Numbered from the stretch's first letter, positions 7,197 through 14,314 are shown. The stretch: DNA of 29,791 nt from a virus (IMGVR_UViG_3300023174_002717:1-29791); one strand, 5' to 3'. Program-made: numbers and translations. The notes: a model not told the origin generated them from the letters alone.

Positions 7197-8325
7197 ATTT
7201 TTAAAAGAAGCAGAAGCACCTAAACAACTAGGTCGTGCTTTTAATCACTTAGAAGACTTTGTGTTCTTTCACGGAACACAAGGTACGCTTGAGGCCCTCC
7301 AACATATTAAAGATTTTCAAACTCCCCAGGGATCACAAAGTATCCGTATGAAGTGGGACGGTAATCCTCAAATCTATTGGGGGCGTGAAACTAAAGGCGG
7401 TCCGTTATTGCTAGCAGGACACAATGGTTGGAGCAAAGGTGCTAAGACATCTAGCCCAGAAGAGATCAAAGACTTTATTCAAAACAAATCAGGAAGTCCT
7501 AAAACTCCAGAAGAACAAACAGCCAGAGCGCAGTTTGCAACAGAGTTTTCAAACCTGTATCCTTATTTTGATGCTGCTACTCCTAAAGACTTTGTTGGCT
7601 TTGTATATGCCGACGGATTATTCTTAAAACGTCCTGCTGTTGATGCGTCAGGTGTTTATAACTTCTGTCCTAACAACAAATCACAAACATGTTACCATGT
7701 ACGTTCAGATTCGGAATTAGGTAAACGAATTGGTGCTGCTGATGTCATGGTAGTGGGGCATGCCTACTTCCCAGAGTTTGGTATGGCTGACAGTTCACAA
7801 AAACCTATTAGTGATTTTAGTAACTTTAACAGCAATCCTAAATTGATTGTGCTAGGGCCTGTGTATAATACAAAACCCGTTGCCGTTGACATGAGTGCTG
7901 TAACAAATGTTGAAAAATATCTTAAACAGCATAGTAAAGAAATTGATCGATTCCTTTCTGGCGCTGCCGGTCTCAGCGATCTTAAAAATATTATCTATAC
8001 CTATGTCAACCAAAGTTCTAGAGCTAAACAGTTAGATGATGTTGGACCACAACATTTCTTTAGTTGGTTGACCACTAGCAAAGTTAGTGCTGGCAAGCAG
8101 GCCAAGGTACAAGAATTATCAACACAAAATCCAAATGCCCTAGAAGCTATATTTTCATTAGTACATCAAATTATGAATATGAAAGATCAAATCCTTGATC
8201 AAGTTGAAGGCGAGCAGGGCGACATTTGGGATACAAATGGTGAAGGTCGAGTACGCTACGCAGACGACGGAAAGAATCTAGGCCATATGAAAATGGTCAA
8301 TAGACGTAAGTGGACTCCGACATGA
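7183..8325 (+). CDS. phage protein with KxDG nucleotidyltransferase-like motif and capsid-targeting-like N-terminus
   Basis: A 380-residue protein. Residues 1-9 (MRAFEFLKE) match the pattern of the T4 capsid-targeting sequence with a possible prohead-protease site after Glu9. Residues 54-68 read IRMKWDGNPQIYWGR: Lys57-Trp-Asp-Gly60 followed by an Arg resembles motif I of DNA/RNA ligases and capping enzymes, and the C-terminal GHMKMVNRRKWT resembles the lysine-bearing motif V. Together these suggest a diverged covalent nucleotidyltransferase (ligase fold). The stop overlaps the start of an NMNAT-like nucleotidyltransferase gene. The fold is inferred; an uncharacterised family without catalysis is possible. 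Confidence 0.6.
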   Translation: MRAFEFLKEAEAPKQLGRAFNHLEDFVFFHGTQGTLEALQHIKDFQTPQGSQSIRMKWDGNPQIYWGRETKGGPLLLAGHNGWSKGAKTSSPEEIKDFIQNKSGSPKTPEEQTARAQFATEFSNLYPYFDAATPKDFVGFVYADGLFLKRPAVDASGVYNFCPNNKSQTCYHVRSDSELGKRIGAADVMVVGHAYFPEFGMADSSQKPISDFSNFNSNPKLIVLGPVYNTKPVAVDMSAVTNVEKYLKQHSKEIDRFLSGAAGLSDLKNIIYTYVNQSSRAKQLDDVGPQHFFSWLTTSKVSAGKQAKVQELSTQNPNALEAIFSLVHQIMNMKDQILDQVEGEQGDIWDTNGEGRVRYADDGKNLGHMKMVNRRKWTPT

Positions 8326-9422
8326 AACTAAGACAACTATTTGAAGCAGATTCTAAAACAGTAGGCATTGTGTTTGGCCGTTTTAATCCTCCGCACAAAG
8401 GTCACAAAGCTGCCTGGGAACTGGCCAGTAAGTGTACCTACTGGTATGTTGGCACAAACGAAAGCACACAAGGTCCCAAGGATCCGTTACCATACGATGT
8501 CAAAGTCGAAGCAATGAAAACCATTTGGCCTCCGGTCGCTAAACATATTATGGCTGAAACCAGTTGGCTGACCCTTGCAAGTCATTGCTACAATGCACAC
8601 AAAGATGCCGGTACTTTGGTCTGTTTCACAGATGAAGATTGGGTGACTAAAACTGTTCAGCAATATAACGGCAAAGAAGGACCACACGGTCTTTACAATT
8701 TTGCAAACATTATACAAAAGCCAACTCCCCGTTTAAGTTCTGCTACTGCACTGAGAGATGCAGTAACTAAAGGTGACCGCGATGCATTTAGCAATGCCGC
8801 AGGTGTTGATGCAGACACTCCAATAAACGGTACTGCATTTTTTGATTTGGTCGCAGAATATCTATTACCATATGTAGAAAAAGAAAAGGCAAAGTTAGCA
8901 AAGAAAAAAGTTAAAGCGCCAGCTGAAAGCATAGAAGAAAACTCTAACGATCTAGAATCATTACAATCAGAAATTTGGGATTTCTATAAAGATGTACACG
9001 GTATGCGTCCACGTCATTGGACTCAGGAGCAGTGGGACAGCAGAGAATTTTTAGAAAAACAATATCAAGGTCTAGTCAATATCGTAAACAATATGAGCCC
9101 TGAAGAACGTGCCGAACAAGGGTGGGGTGAAAGTTTAGACGAAGCGCCGATTGAAATGGATCCTGCCGATCCAATGAATCCTATGATTCACAGTCACGAT
9201 AAGGCCAATCCTGCTAAATTAAAATATCGTATGCTACGTGCTGCTGGTCAATTAAAAGATCTAGCTGCTCGTGCAGAAAATGCAAGCCCAGCAGAATGGC
9301 AAATCATGGCTCGACAGTTTGAAGAATTAAAAATGAACATGGAACAGATACGCCATGCTCTGGAAGAGCTAGGTAAAATTCGCTCCAAGGGCGGCATTAG
9401 ATCAAGAGGAATAACTGTATGA
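8322..9422 (+). CDS. NMNAT-like cytidylyltransferase-superfamily protein with helical tail
   Basis: A 366-residue protein. The ATG at 8322, overlapping the upstream stop (ATGA), is preferred to an in-frame ATG four codons earlier. It begins with MKLRQLFE, a capsid-targeting-like motif. The nucleotidyltransferase domain follows: VGIVFGRFNPPHKGH (residues 14-28) contains the HxGH signature (H25-K-G-H28), and SSATALRD near residue 140 matches the ISSTxxR-type phosphate-binding motif. The fold is that of nicotinamide/nicotinate mononucleotide adenylyltransferases and related enzymes; the substrate cannot be read. The C-terminal part is helical and charged, with DFYKDVHGMRPRHWTQEQWD, and may be structural. 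Confidence 0.75.
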   Translation: MKLRQLFEADSKTVGIVFGRFNPPHKGHKAAWELASKCTYWYVGTNESTQGPKDPLPYDVKVEAMKTIWPPVAKHIMAETSWLTLASHCYNAHKDAGTLVCFTDEDWVTKTVQQYNGKEGPHGLYNFANIIQKPTPRLSSATALRDAVTKGDRDAFSNAAGVDADTPINGTAFFDLVAEYLLPYVEKEKAKLAKKKVKAPAESIEENSNDLESLQSEIWDFYKDVHGMRPRHWTQEQWDSREFLEKQYQGLVNIVNNMSPEERAEQGWGESLDEAPIEMDPADPMNPMIHSHDKANPAKLKYRMLRAAGQLKDLAARAENASPAEWQIMARQFEELKMNMEQIRHALEELGKIRSKGGIRSRGITV

Positions 9423-9730
9423 AAGCCACAGAATTTATTGTAGAGCACAAAAAAGGTCGTAAGGCTGTAAAGCATAATACCAAGCCTCGCAATCCTGTAG
9501 CACATGCCGCTCAAACTGTTGCCAAGGGTAGTGGCGCACACAAAGATAAAAAGAAAGCAGAAAAGCAAGGCAACGTCAAGCACAAAAAAGATCTTGCAAT
9601 GGCAGAAGGGGACGTTCCGTTTGCTGGTGCTAAAGTTGGACATAAAGAAGGTAAGGCTGGTCAATGGCGTAACGACGGTCCAAAGAAAAACAAGCCTGCA
9701 AAAGCAGGTGATCTCGTAGGAGGATCATAA
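9419..9730 (+). CDS. basic Lys/His-rich protein, possible internal head protein
   Basis: A 103-residue, very basic protein that is low in hydrophobic residues and probably disordered. It starts with MKATEFIVE, matching the capsid-targeting-like pattern shared by its neighbours, with a possible cleavage after Glu9. The rest ([20 protein letters not shown], then Lys-rich repeats) would bind DNA or RNA. The ATG overlaps the upstream stop (ATGA). T4 internal proteins IPI-IPIII are likewise small, basic and carry such an N-terminus, so packaging with the genome is the best guess. No enzyme motif is seen. Confidence 0.65.
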   Translation: MKATEFIVEHKKGRKAVKHNTKPRNPVAHAAQTVAKGSGAHKDKKKAEKQGNVKHKKDLAMAEGDVPFAGAKVGHKEGKAGQWRNDGPKKNKPAKAGDLVGGS

Positions 9731-10056
9731 TGGTTGAGATAACAGAATCAGCAAAGGACAAAATTATTGATTTGCTGGCAGAAGAAAACAATCCCAAGCT
9801 AGCGTTACGCACATTTGTACAAGGTGGCGGATGTTCTGGCTTTAGTTACGGCTTTACCTTTGACGAAGAAAAGAACGAAGATGATTTTGAATTTCCCCTA
9901 AGTGATAAATTCAATGTTTTAGTTGACAGCATGAGTATGCAGTATCTCCAAGGTGCTGTAATTGATTACAAAGAAGAAGCTATGGGCAGTCAGTTTGTGA
10001 TTAAAAATCCAAATGCACAGACTACCTGCGGTTGCGGGAGTAGTTTTTCAGTATGA
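9730..10056 (+). CDS. A-type iron-sulfur cluster carrier (ErpA/IscA family)
   Basis: A 108-residue protein with the three conserved cysteines of A-type carriers: Cys35 in [10 protein letters not shown] and Cys100/Cys102 in TCGCGSSF. It takes Fe-S clusters from the assembly scaffold and passes them to apoproteins. IscA, ErpA and SufA cannot be separated here. The start overlaps the previous stop by one base (TAATG), with AGGAGG at 9719-9724 upstream. In this phage a likely client is the QueE-like radical SAM enzyme at 29392, or the CDGSH-like protein at 20587 (inference). A cluster carrier amid capsid-type genes is unusual. Confidence 0.93.
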   Translation: MVEITESAKDKIIDLLAEENNPKLALRTFVQGGGCSGFSYGFTFDEEKNEDDFEFPLSDKFNVLVDSMSMQYLQGAVIDYKEEAMGSQFVIKNPNAQTTCGCGSSFSV

Positions 10057-10247
10057 AACAATATCGTGTAACCTATAAAGTTGATACCAGTTTAGAACAA
10101 GACTGTGTGTTAGATGTCAACGATCCCTTTTATAAAATAAAAGAAGAACAGTTTTTAGGATCTATTGCAGGAGTTGACACATATCTAGTATATCCAGAAC
10201 AACAAGGAGAAGAGGATCGTCCTAGCAATCCTTACAGCCAAGTATGA
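10053..10247 (+). CDS. hypothetical small protein
   Basis: A 64-residue acidic protein, not recognised. It has [20 protein letters not shown] at the N-terminus, probably beta strands, and a Pro/Gln-rich tail ([17 protein letters not shown]). Both ends overlap neighbours by ATGA (Fe-S carrier upstream, basic protein downstream), so it is expressed with them. Confidence 0.6.
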   Translation: MKQYRVTYKVDTSLEQDCVLDVNDPFYKIKEEQFLGSIAGVDTYLVYPEQQGEEDRPSNPYSQV

Positions 10248-11068
10248 AAGCAAATGAAATTTTAACAGAAGCTGTTAAACAACGATTAGATCCTAAGTGT
10301 TGGAAAGGCAAACACAAAGAAGGTACTAAAATCAAAGGCGGTGTTAGAGTCAATAACTGTGTGCCTAATGAAAGTGTGGCGGAAGGTCACGCAGACCAAC
10401 AACGCAAAATCTTCAAGAAGAATGGTAAGCCAGTGGGCGAAGTTGGCATTGACCGTGAATCAAGTCCTGGCAACGGCCAATGGTATATGACTTGCTACGG
10501 TGTAGTAAGTTACGGTGGTTACGATTCATACGAAGAAGCCGTAGAAGAACTAAAACATTGTCTAAAGCAAGGTGTGGCGGAAGCAGGATCGCCGGCACAG
10601 CAGGCCGCTATCGCTATCAATATGAAGAAGCATCACAAGAAGCCTAAGAATGAAAGCCTGCATCAAGAGTTTGACATGATTGAAAACATCATTGAACAGA
10701 TTGCAGATCAAAATGCAGTTGATGTTGAACTTGTTTGGGAAGATCTATCAACGCTTACAGACGACGAACTGTATGTGTTTGCTGTTACACAACCAGTAAA
10801 TGAAGATTGGCAAAAAGCCAACAAGCGAGATAAGACTGATGGTATGAGTCGCAAGGCAGTCAATGCCTATCGACGCGAGCATCCCGGAAGTAAATTAAAA
10901 ACTGCCGTGACCACAAAGCCAAGCAAACTAAAACGTGGTAGTAAAGCCAGCAAGCGCCGCTCAAGCTATTGTTCTAGATCAGCTGGGCAACAAAAGATGC
11001 ATCATATTGACTGTTCTAAAACTCCAGACAAGGCAATTTGCAAAGCACGTAGACGCTGGAACTGCTGA
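10244..11068 (+). CDS. basic multi-segment protein with capsid-targeting-like N-terminus
   Basis: A 274-residue protein starting MKANEILTE, the capsid-targeting-like motif with a possible cut after Glu9. It is modular: a Lys/Cys segment (about 15-45), an alpha/beta segment with WYMTCYGVVSYGGYDSYEEA (about 80-105), an acidic helical segment (about 145-190), and a basic C-terminal segment with SKLKTAVTTKPSKLKRGSK and four Cys (CSR, DCSK, ICKA, terminal WNC). The phrases SVAEG and GVAEA between modules resemble further prohead-protease sites. No enzyme is recognised; DNA binding inside the capsid is plausible. Confidence 0.6.
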   Translation: MKANEILTEAVKQRLDPKCWKGKHKEGTKIKGGVRVNNCVPNESVAEGHADQQRKIFKKNGKPVGEVGIDRESSPGNGQWYMTCYGVVSYGGYDSYEEAVEELKHCLKQGVAEAGSPAQQAAIAINMKKHHKKPKNESLHQEFDMIENIIEQIADQNAVDVELVWEDLSTLTDDELYVFAVTQPVNEDWQKANKRDKTDGMSRKAVNAYRREHPGSKLKTAVTTKPSKLKRGSKASKRRSSYCSRSAGQQKMHHIDCSKTPDKAICKARRRWNC

Positions 11069-12120
11069 TGCGAGCAAATGAATTTATTGTTGAAAACTTT
11101 GCCGACGGTAAACATCCTGGTCGCAAAGGTCTAGCAAAGAGATCAGGCGTCAACACTAAAGCAAGTGTAAGCAGTCTCCGTAAAACTGCTAAACATAGCA
11201 CAGGCGAAAAAGCACGTATGGCCCATTGGTTAGCCAACATGAAAGCTGGTCGTGCCAAAAACGAAGCAGAAGGTGATCCAGAAGGATTGCCTCATATAAC
11301 TAAAAAACTACTAACACATATTGTACAGCAAGTTGGTACTGAAGGCGCACATGCTATTATTAAAAGTTTAGAATATGGTGACGGCGCAGCTAAAGAATTT
11401 CTTCATTTAATTGTAAGAGATTTAGAACAAGATATTGCCAACAACGATATTGAAGAAGGTTGGAAAGATTGGGTAGCAGGTGCTGCTATTGGTGCAGCCG
11501 CATTAGGCGCATCAGGCGATGCAGAAGCTGCTAAAAAGAAAAAAATAGATAAACCTGCTATTACTCAACAGGTTAAACAAGCGCCTGCACCGCAGGCAGT
11601 AGCACCTGTTAAAAAAATTAGTCCTGCAGAAGCAGAAGCTACATTAAAAAGCGTAGCAATTAAATCAGGTATTAAAGGTACAGAGCTTGCACAGTTTATG
11701 GCACAATGTCAACATGAAACTTTGAACTTTACCAAGATGAAAGAGATAGGCGGCAGTTTAGACTTCAAGAAATACGACCCTAAACATGCTCCAAAGAAAG
11801 CCAAAATACTGGGCAATACAAAAACGGGCGACGGATCACGCTATGCAGGGCGAGGCTTTATACAACTTACAGGTCGCGACAACTACAAAAAAGCCGGAGA
11901 TGCTCTTGGGCTTCCGTTGGAAAAACATCCGGAAATGGTCGAGAATCCCATGGTTGCTGCCAAGGTAGCGGTATGGTATTGGAAGAATAGAGTACAGGCA
12001 AAAGTGGATAACTTCAATGATACTACGCAGGTTACCAAATACATAAACCCAGGACTGCGTGGTTTAGATAGCAGACAAAGTGCGTTTAAAGATTACAAAA
12101 TACAGTTAGCCCAAAGATAA
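11068..12120 (+). CDS. GH19 chitinase/lysozyme-like protein with capsid-targeting-like N-terminus
   Basis: A 350-residue protein. Residues 1-9 are MRANEFIVE, then a basic segment (KHPGRKGLAKRSGVNTKAS; GEKARMAHWLANMKAGR), a short hydrophobic Ala/Gly stretch near 135-150, a Lys/Pro/Ala linker, and a C-terminal GH19-type domain from about 185. That domain has QCQHETLNF (probable catalytic Glu217 after His216) and GRGFIQLTGRDNY (261-273), the GH19 substrate-cleft motif. It would hydrolyse peptidoglycan. It may be the endolysin, but it lies far from the holin and spanins and carries the same N-terminus as its internal-head neighbours, so a virion-borne lysin is also possible. Confidence 0.85.
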   Translation: MRANEFIVENFADGKHPGRKGLAKRSGVNTKASVSSLRKTAKHSTGEKARMAHWLANMKAGRAKNEAEGDPEGLPHITKKLLTHIVQQVGTEGAHAIIKSLEYGDGAAKEFLHLIVRDLEQDIANNDIEEGWKDWVAGAAIGAAALGASGDAEAAKKKKIDKPAITQQVKQAPAPQAVAPVKKISPAEAEATLKSVAIKSGIKGTELAQFMAQCQHETLNFTKMKEIGGSLDFKKYDPKHAPKKAKILGNTKTGDGSRYAGRGFIQLTGRDNYKKAGDALGLPLEKHPEMVENPMVAAKVAVWYWKNRVQAKVDNFNDTTQVTKYINPGLRGLDSRQSAFKDYKIQLAQR

Positions 12121-12123
12121 ATA
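12116..12123 (+). promoter_or_regulatory. GATAAATA, late-promoter-like motif
   Basis: The octamer overlaps the stop of the GH19 gene and lies 7 bases before the ATG at 12131, which has no visible ribosome site. It resembles the T4-type late -10 element. Confidence 0.4.
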
Positions 12124-12130
12124 TTAGACT

Positions 12131-12328
12131 ATGAAAATACGTGACATTTTAGAATCTGCTACAGCCGGAGCAACATCAAGTGGAAATATTGCCACTGTTG
12201 TAAGCCCTAATCTAGCTGGCGGAAAGAAAGGTGCTAAACCTCCCAAAATGAAGATGCAGAAACCAGGCACAAACGCCCTAGATAGTTCTGCCAACATATT
12301 CGGCAGCGGTAATGCCATCAAAAGATAA
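12131..12328 (+). CDS. small basic protein with capsid-targeting-like N-terminus
   Basis: A 65-residue protein. It begins MKIRDILE, which fits the capsid-targeting-like pattern with a possible cut after Glu8. The remainder is Ala/Gly/Ser- then Lys/Pro-rich (ATAGATSSGNIATVVSPN; KKGAKPPKMKMQKPG) and probably disordered. It resembles short proteins I have seen in T4-like phages of aquatic bacteria, without a function. The start follows a GATAAATA motif, and the gene ends inside another one. Confidence 0.6.
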   Translation: MKIRDILESATAGATSSGNIATVVSPNLAGGKKGAKPPKMKMQKPGTNALDSSANIFGSGNAIKR

Positions 12329-12331
12329 ATA
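12324..12331 (+). promoter_or_regulatory. GATAAATA, late-promoter-like motif
   Basis: A second copy within 210 bases, overlapping the stop of the upstream gene and 4 bases before the ATG at 12336. No ribosome site is seen between them. Confidence 0.4.
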
Positions 12332-12335
12332 TAGT

Positions 12336-12638
12336 ATGGACCTTAAAAATTCAGATCATGAAGCCAGTATGGCAAAAGCAGAGCTAGTTCAAGTGGCTAA
12401 AAATGCTATTGCCCTATTAAAGATGATCAAAGAAGGTGACAATTTAGATGGTTGGGTAAGCAGTCATATTACTATTGCTAACGATCACTTAAATTCAGTA
12501 CACGAGCACATGGAATATCAAATGGCCAATGATAGTGCTTTAGAAAAAGGGCCGAGAGAATTCGAAGAATCAGTGCAACATGAGATTAAAAGTAGTCTTA
12601 CAGAGCAATGGTTAGAGAAAAAATATCAAGGAAGATAA
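12336..12638 (+). CDS. hypothetical helical protein
   Basis: A 100-residue protein, predicted all-helical, with His/Asn-rich middle (SSHITIANDHLNSVHEHMEY). The start at 12336 avoids overlap with the upstream gene and directly follows GATAAATA; an in-frame ATG at 12312 would add eight residues. No family is recognised. It ends two bases before the start of the repeat-containing protein. Confidence 0.6.
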   Translation: MDLKNSDHEASMAKAELVQVAKNAIALLKMIKEGDNLDGWVSSHITIANDHLNSVHEHMEYQMANDSALEKGPREFEESVQHEIKSSLTEQWLEKKYQGR

Positions 12639-12640
12639 AA

Positions 12641-13612
12641 ATGGATTTCAAATCACTAATTACTAAAATTTCTAGCATGGATGATCCTATCGATCTTCCT
12701 AAAGCTCCGCAACTACCAAAGGCAGTTCAGCTAGACGAACAGGCACAAATGCGTGTACTAGCAGGACAGTCAACTATCCTTGCTGAGTCTAAGAAAAAAG
12801 CTGATGCTGAAATTGAAGAAGGCATGAAGGTAGGCGACAAAAAGCCTAGTTCAACTGGTGGCACAATTGAAAAAACAGCAACAGGTATCAAACACCATGC
12901 TGGTAAGAACTACGGTGGAAGCAAAGCTGAAACTGATAGTGACGACGAAGATGACAAGCCAGCTAAGAAAAAGGCCAAGAAAGAAAGCATTGATCCAGAA
13001 TTTACATCTAAGTTTGCCAAAATGGTTGAGGCCAAGAAAGGTTCTAAGCCAGACTTTTTAGATCTTGACAAAGACGGTAACAAAAAAGAGCCAATGAAGT
13101 CAGCTTCTAAGTCTAAAGGTGGTGACAAGAAAGAAACTGGCAAGAAAGGCATGAGTGCTGCTCAAGCCAAATACTTTGGTAAGAAAGAATCAGTTGAAGA
13201 AGCTGCTGAAATGAAGACTGGCGACAAGAAGAAGTCTTCTACAGGCGGTACTATTGAAAAAACCAAAACAGGTTTAAAGCATACTGCTGGTAAGAACTAC
13301 AGCGGTAAAGCAGCTGAGAAAGAAGCTAAGAAAACAGACGAAAGCAAAATGATGCCAAAAGGCAAAAAGCGTCCTGTTAAAGAAAGCGTTGAAACAAAAC
13401 TAACATTTAAAGAAATGATCACGTTGGTTCAAGAGAGCGGTGGACAGCAGGCTATTGATCCAGTTGATACCGCGTTGTTTGCTTGGGCTCAGCGTGTTGC
13501 TAAGTCAAAGTTCAGCGAAGGCATGAAAGCGGAAGTATATGCTGGATTGATCTATGAGCGCAACGGTGGTGTGTTCGAAATGTACGACGTACTAAGCGAA
13601 GATCAAAAGTAA
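12641..13612 (+). CDS. Lys/Glu-rich repeat protein, possible prohead core or internal head protein
   Basis: A 323-residue, highly charged protein. The ATG at 12641 follows AAGGAAG and is preferred to an in-frame ATG at 12608 inside the previous gene. Two 36-residue copies (nt 12824-12931 and 13211-13318) share GDKK.SSTGGTIEKT and HAGKNY-type motifs. Between them is an EF-hand-like loop DLDKDGNKKE (Asp141, Asp143, Asp145) and a Lys/Ser-rich stretch. A compact helical domain with DPVDTALFAWAQRVAKSKF and AGLIYERNGG forms the C-terminus. Several ESVEE and ILAES segments could be prohead-protease sites. It could be a scaffold/core or DNA-binding head protein. The last gene before a terminator. Confidence 0.65.
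   Translation: MDFKSLITKISSMDDPIDLPKAPQLPKAVQLDEQAQMRVLAGQSTILAESKKKADAEIEEGMKVGDKKPSSTGGTIEKTATGIKHHAGKNYGGSKAETDSDDEDDKPAKKKAKKESIDPEFTSKFAKMVEAKKGSKPDFLDLDKDGNKKEPMKSASKSKGGDKKETGKKGMSAAQAKYFGKKESVEEAAEMKTGDKKKSSTGGTIEKTKTGLKHTAGKNYSGKAAEKEAKKTDESKMMPKGKKRPVKESVETKLTFKEMITLVQESGGQQAIDPVDTALFAWAQRVAKSKFSEGMKAEVYAGLIYERNGGVFEMYDVLSEDQK
12824..12931 (+). repeat. intragenic direct repeat, copy 1
   Basis: A 108-base unit encoding 36 residues (MKVGDKK...SKAE). It is identical to copy 2 at 28 of 36 residues by eye. Confidence 0.85.
13211..13318 (+). repeat. intragenic direct repeat, copy 2
   Basis: A 108-base unit encoding 36 residues (MKTGDKK...KAAE), the same length as copy 1 and 279 bases after it, with no gaps needed to align them. 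Confidence 0.85.
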
Positions 13613-13630
13613 TTTAACCAATTACACTCA

Positions 13631-13660
13631 AAAGCCGGCAATTTAGTTGACCGGCTTTTT
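13631..13660 (+). terminator. intrinsic terminator overlapping next promoter
   Basis: An 8-bp stem (AAAGCCGG 13631-13638, CCGGCTTT 13651-13658) with a 12-base loop is followed by T residues to 13660. It ends the head-protein block. The loop and 3' arm contain TTGACC, the -35 box of the next promoter. Confidence 0.85.
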
Positions 13661-13675
13661 CTTTGACTATATAAT
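13647..13675 (+). promoter_or_regulatory. sigma70-like promoter for the dsbA gene
   Basis: TTGACC (13647-13652), a 17-base spacer and TATAAT (13670-13675). A ribosome site AGGAGA (13683-13688) lies before the ATG at 13697, so this transcript has a short normal leader. The layout copies that at 2051-2089. Confidence 0.8.
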
Positions 13676-13696
13676 AGTCTTATAGGAGAGATTATT

Positions 13697-13960
13697 ATGT
13701 CAACCAGAATGTACGGCCCTGAAGAAAAAGCAAAACTAGAACGTCTTATCAACGAAGGCGGCAATGTATTACGTGAAGTAGAAGATCTTAAAGAAGGTCT
13801 TAAAGAAACTGTTAAAGCCGTTGCAGAAGAACTGCAAATTAAACCTAGCGTTATCAACAAAGCAATTTCAATTGCACACAAAGATAACTGGAAAGATCAC
13901 GAACAAGAATGGAATGATATTGAAATGATTCTTGGCGTTACAAAGCGTCTACCTGAATGA
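13697..13960 (+). CDS. dsbA: DsbA-like dsDNA-binding late transcription protein
   Basis: An 87-residue charged helical protein. The length (T4 DsbA has 89) and the C-terminal half, with VINKAISIAHKDNWKDHEQE, resemble T4 DsbA, a dsDNA-binding protein that assists late promoters. This is the phage protein, not the disulfide oxidoreductase of the same name. The N-terminal part is Lys/Glu-rich (GPEEKAKLERLINEGGNVL). It has its own promoter and a strong ribosome site, and its stop overlaps the next ATG. The match is from memory of the family, so confidence is moderate. Confidence 0.6.
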   Translation: MSTRMYGPEEKAKLERLINEGGNVLREVEDLKEGLKETVKAVAEELQIKPSVINKAISIAHKDNWKDHEQEWNDIEMILGVTKRLPE

Positions 13961-14250
13961 TTATTGATTTTTTTAAACCAACCTTAGATTGGATTCGAGA
14001 TGACTTTAAGTCTAACCCAATTCGCTTTGCTGTTGAGTTGCTTGCTTGGGCTATCAGTATTGGTTGCTCGATTACTATGGCAGTCACAGTCCCCACTCCT
14101 CCGCTTCTTGCTCTTTATCCTGTTTGGATCACTGGTTGTGCTTTGTATGCTTGGGCTGCTTGGACTAGGAAATCTTTTGGCATGTTGGCTAACTATATAC
14201 TGCTAACCACAATCGACACCATTGGGTTGATTAGGATGCTAATTAGTTAA
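13957..14250 (+). CDS. small membrane protein
   Basis: A 97-residue protein with an amphipathic N-terminus (MIIDFFKPTLDWIRDDFKSN) and three hydrophobic stretches (about 29-46, 49-69 and 76-94). It contains Pro/Gly-rich turns and the motif YAWAAWTRKSFGMLANY. It is similar to small membrane proteins seen next to replication genes in T4-like phages of aquatic hosts; no function is known. The ATG overlaps the dsbA stop. Confidence 0.7.
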   Translation: MIIDFFKPTLDWIRDDFKSNPIRFAVELLAWAISIGCSITMAVTVPTPPLLALYPVWITGCALYAWAAWTRKSFGMLANYILLTTIDTIGLIRMLIS

Positions 14251-14296
14251 ATAAAGTTAGAAGGTAGGCGTGGCCATAATCCGCAAGTTTGGTATT

Positions 14297-14314
14297 TGCA
14301 AGCCGTAAATTGCA
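14297..14314 (+). promoter_or_regulatory. hairpin before the polymerase ribosome site, possible gp43 operator
   Basis: TGCAA (14297-14301) pairs with TTGCA (14310-14314) around an 8-base loop, 1 base before the ribosome site AGGAG (14316-14320). In T4 the polymerase represses its own translation by binding a hairpin with an 8-base loop at the same place. The match of geometry is suggestive; the loop sequence differs. Confidence 0.4.

Noticed and set aside
9248-9664. 138-residue minus-strand open frame
   Set aside because: It spans two well-supported + strand genes and has random Phe/Ser/Leu-rich composition with no motif.
13697-13960. Disulfide oxidoreductase DsbA
   Set aside because: No Cys residues at all; the name refers to the T4 dsDNA-binding protein.
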